Source: Lingula anatina (Eukaryota > Brachiopoda > Lingulata > Lingulida > Lingulidae). Taken from it: a DNA stretch of 64,000 nt. Below, one piece after another: positions 61,057 to 64,000 of the stretch. The notes beneath the pieces were generated by a model, which saw only the letters and a list, made by a program, of their open reading frames with translations, ran no database searches and had not been told where the DNA came from. The translations under genes were made by a program, and so were the position numbers. How positions within the stretch are numbered: the first letter of the stretch is position 1; every line of letters begins with the position of its first letter. The stretch is from the NCBI RefSeq assembly GCF_001039355.2, contig NW_019775662.1, positions 180,584-244,583 on the forward strand, given 5' to 3'.

Positions 61057-62241
61057 TCAAGCCTTGCTGTAATGGTGAGGCGGTGGCAGGCGATAGTGGG
61101 AACCGGAGTCAATTACTTGAATTCCCCGACGCAATTCCAAGGCCTGCAGTATCCTGTCTAACGTGCTCGGCGCGTGCTCATGGCGGTAATAGCCGAGCTC
61201 CTGGGCCAAGTAATCCACCTTTCCATCTATGTCATCTAGCCTCGATCCCGGGTACGTCAACACTCCGGGCTTGAAGAAACTCGACTTTTTCACTGGTCGA
61301 CATTTTGTTAAGACTCCGCATAAAAAGAGAAGAATGATGATACACAATCCGATTTCAACCCCGTGGAACACGTAGAAGAGGACCCCATATTTTGGTTGAA
61401 ATTCGGCACCTGTGAAAATAAATAATGAGATTTACAAAATATTGCCAAAAGGAATACTGCTTGTTACTACGCGAAGTAGCCTAGATGAATACTTGCTCGT
61501 ATGAAGTGAAAAAAGCTCATCCAGTGAAGAGATAATTCCATTTGTAATATACTTATACCGGTATCTACAGGGAAGGTGGCGTGGGTCACGTCCCCACCCC
61601 TTAGCTTCAGAAAGATTCCATTTAGGGCCTACTCACTTCCCTCACAATAAAAAGTATAGGGTGTAGGGCCTACATGTAACAAAAAAAAAAAAGCAAATAC
61701 AACTTAACACATACAATACAACATGTAAACTAATATCATGTTCAAACAAAGAGCCGTTACCTGTATTTTGCAGTGCCCTAGGCGGCGCCACGCTAGCTTT
61801 CACTGTGGTTGAGGAGCTGGCGACTGGTTTACTGGTTGTGGTTGTGGTTGTCTTGGTTGATGGCGTGAACTGCCGGGTGGGGGCGCCTCGTCTGGTTGTG
61901 GGAGGTGTCGACGTAACAGGTGGCGCTGTGACAAAAATGGGATATACTGTTATGGGTAACATAGGACAACAGAAATCTCAATTATAATTTTTAATTAAGT
62001 CGATATCCAAAAAAAAAAAAAAAAAAAAAGCAACAGTGACACAAATAAGGTGTGATCAACTATACGTGCGGCGCGTACATGACTGTACACTGACCTGTTG
62101 TTGGCGGTGATTTCTGGCAGTAAATGATGCCGTTTCTCCACCGATACTGATAGCCTGGACCACACTTACACCGTAAGTTTGCTGTGGTGGTGCAAGGAAC
62201 GCTCACCATCCAGCCCTCTCCTCGACACTCTGGGGAAAAAG

Positions 62242-62281
<40 letters not shown>

Positions 62282-63084
62282 TTAAAATGAAATACGCCTT
62301 TCCTCATCAATTTAAAAAAATAACAATTGCATTTCTTGAATATAAAATGCTTAGGCACCCTATCTAATGCAATATGAATGCACCAAAACAATATTTTTTG
62401 CCTCATCTGATGCAATTCTTTACGTTAAGCAATATCTGTGGATTGTTTTGCATTTTTGTAGTGATATTAGCATCTTAAACAAAACAGTGCTATGTCCTAT
62501 CAATTTTTTTCGGTCTTTATCATCTGTATATGTGTATATAAACATTAATGACTAATGATAATTGCATTAAAATTACTGATGATAAGTCGATTAAATAAAA
62601 CTGGCGATAAAAAGAACACAAATATCCCTATAACTACAGTATACGAACATTTGTAATATTTAATGGTTTTTGGTTTCTTTATATCTGCTCTGAACCCTAA
62701 GACACGCAAAAATATTGGTTTGTTTTAAATTATTATAATAAAGCAATATATTTAATGTTCTTTGGTTTCTTTAGATCTGTTTTGAAATAACCCTAAGACA
62801 AGCGAAAATATTGGTTTGTTTAAATTTTACTGAAAACATACACGTATACTTTAGTTATACGGATGTTTGTATTCTTTTTAAGTGGGACTCCACTAACCTG
62901 TGTCACACGGCTTACACTCGAAGTTGTCATTGCATGTGTCGGCGTATGTTCCTGGTTCGCAGGGAGTACATTGAGTGTCGGCGTCCCGCGTGCAGTGTGC
63001 CGATACGCGATTTCCCATTGAACAACTCCTACACACAATGACGTCACCCGCATCGGGCCGGTACATGCAATCTCCGTCAACAAC
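61057..63084 (-). CDS. TNF-receptor-like type I membrane protein, 3' part
   Basis: Four exons on the minus strand: 63084-62898, 62229-62095, 61925-61761 and 61409-61057 (TGA), phases consistent, about 279 residues; the signal-peptide exon is not found in the window. The first two exons carry TNFR-type cysteine-rich modules: CRSCSMGNRVSAHC, DTQCTPCEPGTYAD and ECKPCDT, then ECRGEGWMV...CKCGPGYQY. Next is a Pro/Thr-rich stalk with runs of Thr, then one membrane segment (IGLCIIILLFLCGVL) followed by basic KCRPVKK. The cytoplasmic tail is about 80 residues, with no death domain and no PxQxT TRAF motif seen. It contains an amphipathic stretch STLDRILQALELRR. Ligand and signalling partner are unknown; a non-death TNFR or decoy-like receptor is the best guess. 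Confidence 0.8.
62239..62281. repeat. (ATT)n microsatellite
   Basis: In the intron just upstream (minus strand) of exon 62229-62095, near its acceptor. Confidence 0.95.
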
Positions 63085-63557
63085 CTGAAAATTGCCAGAA
63101 GCTGGTTAAACTATGTGTTTTAAGTATTTTCGTTTTCCAGATGCATTTAGCCTGCAGAAACTGAGGTTTATGCTAGCTTATTGAGGTATATATGCATGAC
63201 ACCAATATTGTCAACTACTTTTAAGAAATAAGAATGTTGCAGTAATGGCAATTAAATAGTCATTATAGTGTTTTTTCTATTTGAAAAAATAACTATTAAT
63301 TTACATTTATACAGTCCTCATTAAATCTCTTTTTTCTCACTTTGTCCACATCGTTGGGTCCTTCAAATGCTCCCCCCCCCCCCCCACACACACACACCTC
63401 AGTGCTATATTGATCGATGCTACCTCTCATATTGTATTAGTTGTTCTCGGAGCAATGGGGTGAGTTCTTAATAGAAATAAATAGGGTCAGTGTGCACTAT
63501 TGACCACTCTACTCAACTGCTACTGTTATATTTTTACATCGTATAAATGTCGTTAAC

Positions 63558-63622
<65 letters not shown>

Positions 63623-64000
63623 CTTCTTTAAAAACCGCTCACAACATTCGTCTCAGCGCTAGGTACAATATAAAGATTAAAACATAAAATTCTTAAACAA
63701 AGAGGCTGAAGTTGTCAATTACCATGCAATTTTAAGTATCTGAAACACACCAACAAAATAACCAGTAAATAAAATCACTAGTGAGTACTTCTACAAAACA
63801 ATCATTGTAAAATAACGCGTATTGTGTATATAATTCTTCGAGTCGTTTATCTTGACCTTGTCATTGCATGTATTTATCATTTTATGTATTTTCCATTTTG
63901 TTTGTCATTTCATTTCCTTAATTGATGCCGACACTGCAAGGATGGAGGGTTATAAATAGCTACAATTGTAACGTGACTTCTCCGCATGGCACCGGTGCTA
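63085..64000. other. 5' intron or flank of the TNFR-like gene
   Basis: Holds a poly(C)-(AC)n run (63374-63398) and a (ATA)n tract (63559-63620). No signal-peptide exon was recognised, so the gene probably starts beyond the window. Confidence 0.5.
63559..63620. repeat. (ATA)n microsatellite
   Basis: About 20 trinucleotide units. Confidence 0.95.

Overview
This is an animal nuclear genome window: short exons, GT-AG introns, no operons, many microsatellites, MITE-like elements and Tc1/LINE debris. The gene set (hephaestin-like multicopper oxidase, GPR157-type receptor, a secreted protein combining lectin, WSC, discoidin and sushi domains, a prokineticin/colipase-like peptide and a TNFR-like receptor) fits a marine invertebrate such as a hemichordate, lancelet or mollusc. 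The species cannot be fixed from the sequence. Near-duplicate sequence meeting at single N bases suggests a highly heterozygous genome with unmerged haplotypes.

Layout. 2-6246 (+): 3' part of a hephaestin/ceruloplasmin-like gene, whose last four exons occur twice because of an exact 1,691-bp duplication around a lone N at 4576. 6578-9882 (-): complete four-exon GPR157-like GPCR, convergent with the oxidase. 9.9-12.7 kb: intergenic, with a LINE 3' end. 12.7-29.5 kb (+): a large secreted or surface lectin gene with signal peptide, LamG-like domain, EGF, Thr-rich repeat stalk, C-type lectin domain, WSC, F5/8C, WSC and three sushi domains. 29.5-35.6 kb: repeat-rich spacer. 35.6-56.4 kb (-): the same lectin gene inverted, present as a truncated copy A (35.6-41.6 kb) and a fuller copy B (43.2-55.4 kb). 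A and B look like two alleles placed in tandem. The original structure is probably one tail-to-tail inverted pair of paralogues. 57.3-59.4 kb (+): five-exon cysteine-rich secreted peptide gene. 61.1-63.1 kb (-): 3' part of a TNF-receptor-like membrane protein.

Functional reading. The lectin pair is the most distinctive content. It joins four carbohydrate- or ligand-binding folds (LamG, CTLD, WSC, F5/8C) to a complement-like sushi tail, which suggests recognition of glycans or microbes. That role is inferred from domains only. Exon boundaries were set by hand from splice consensus, reading-frame continuity and agreement among the three copies. The extreme 5' ends of the oxidase and TNFR genes lie outside the window or were not found.
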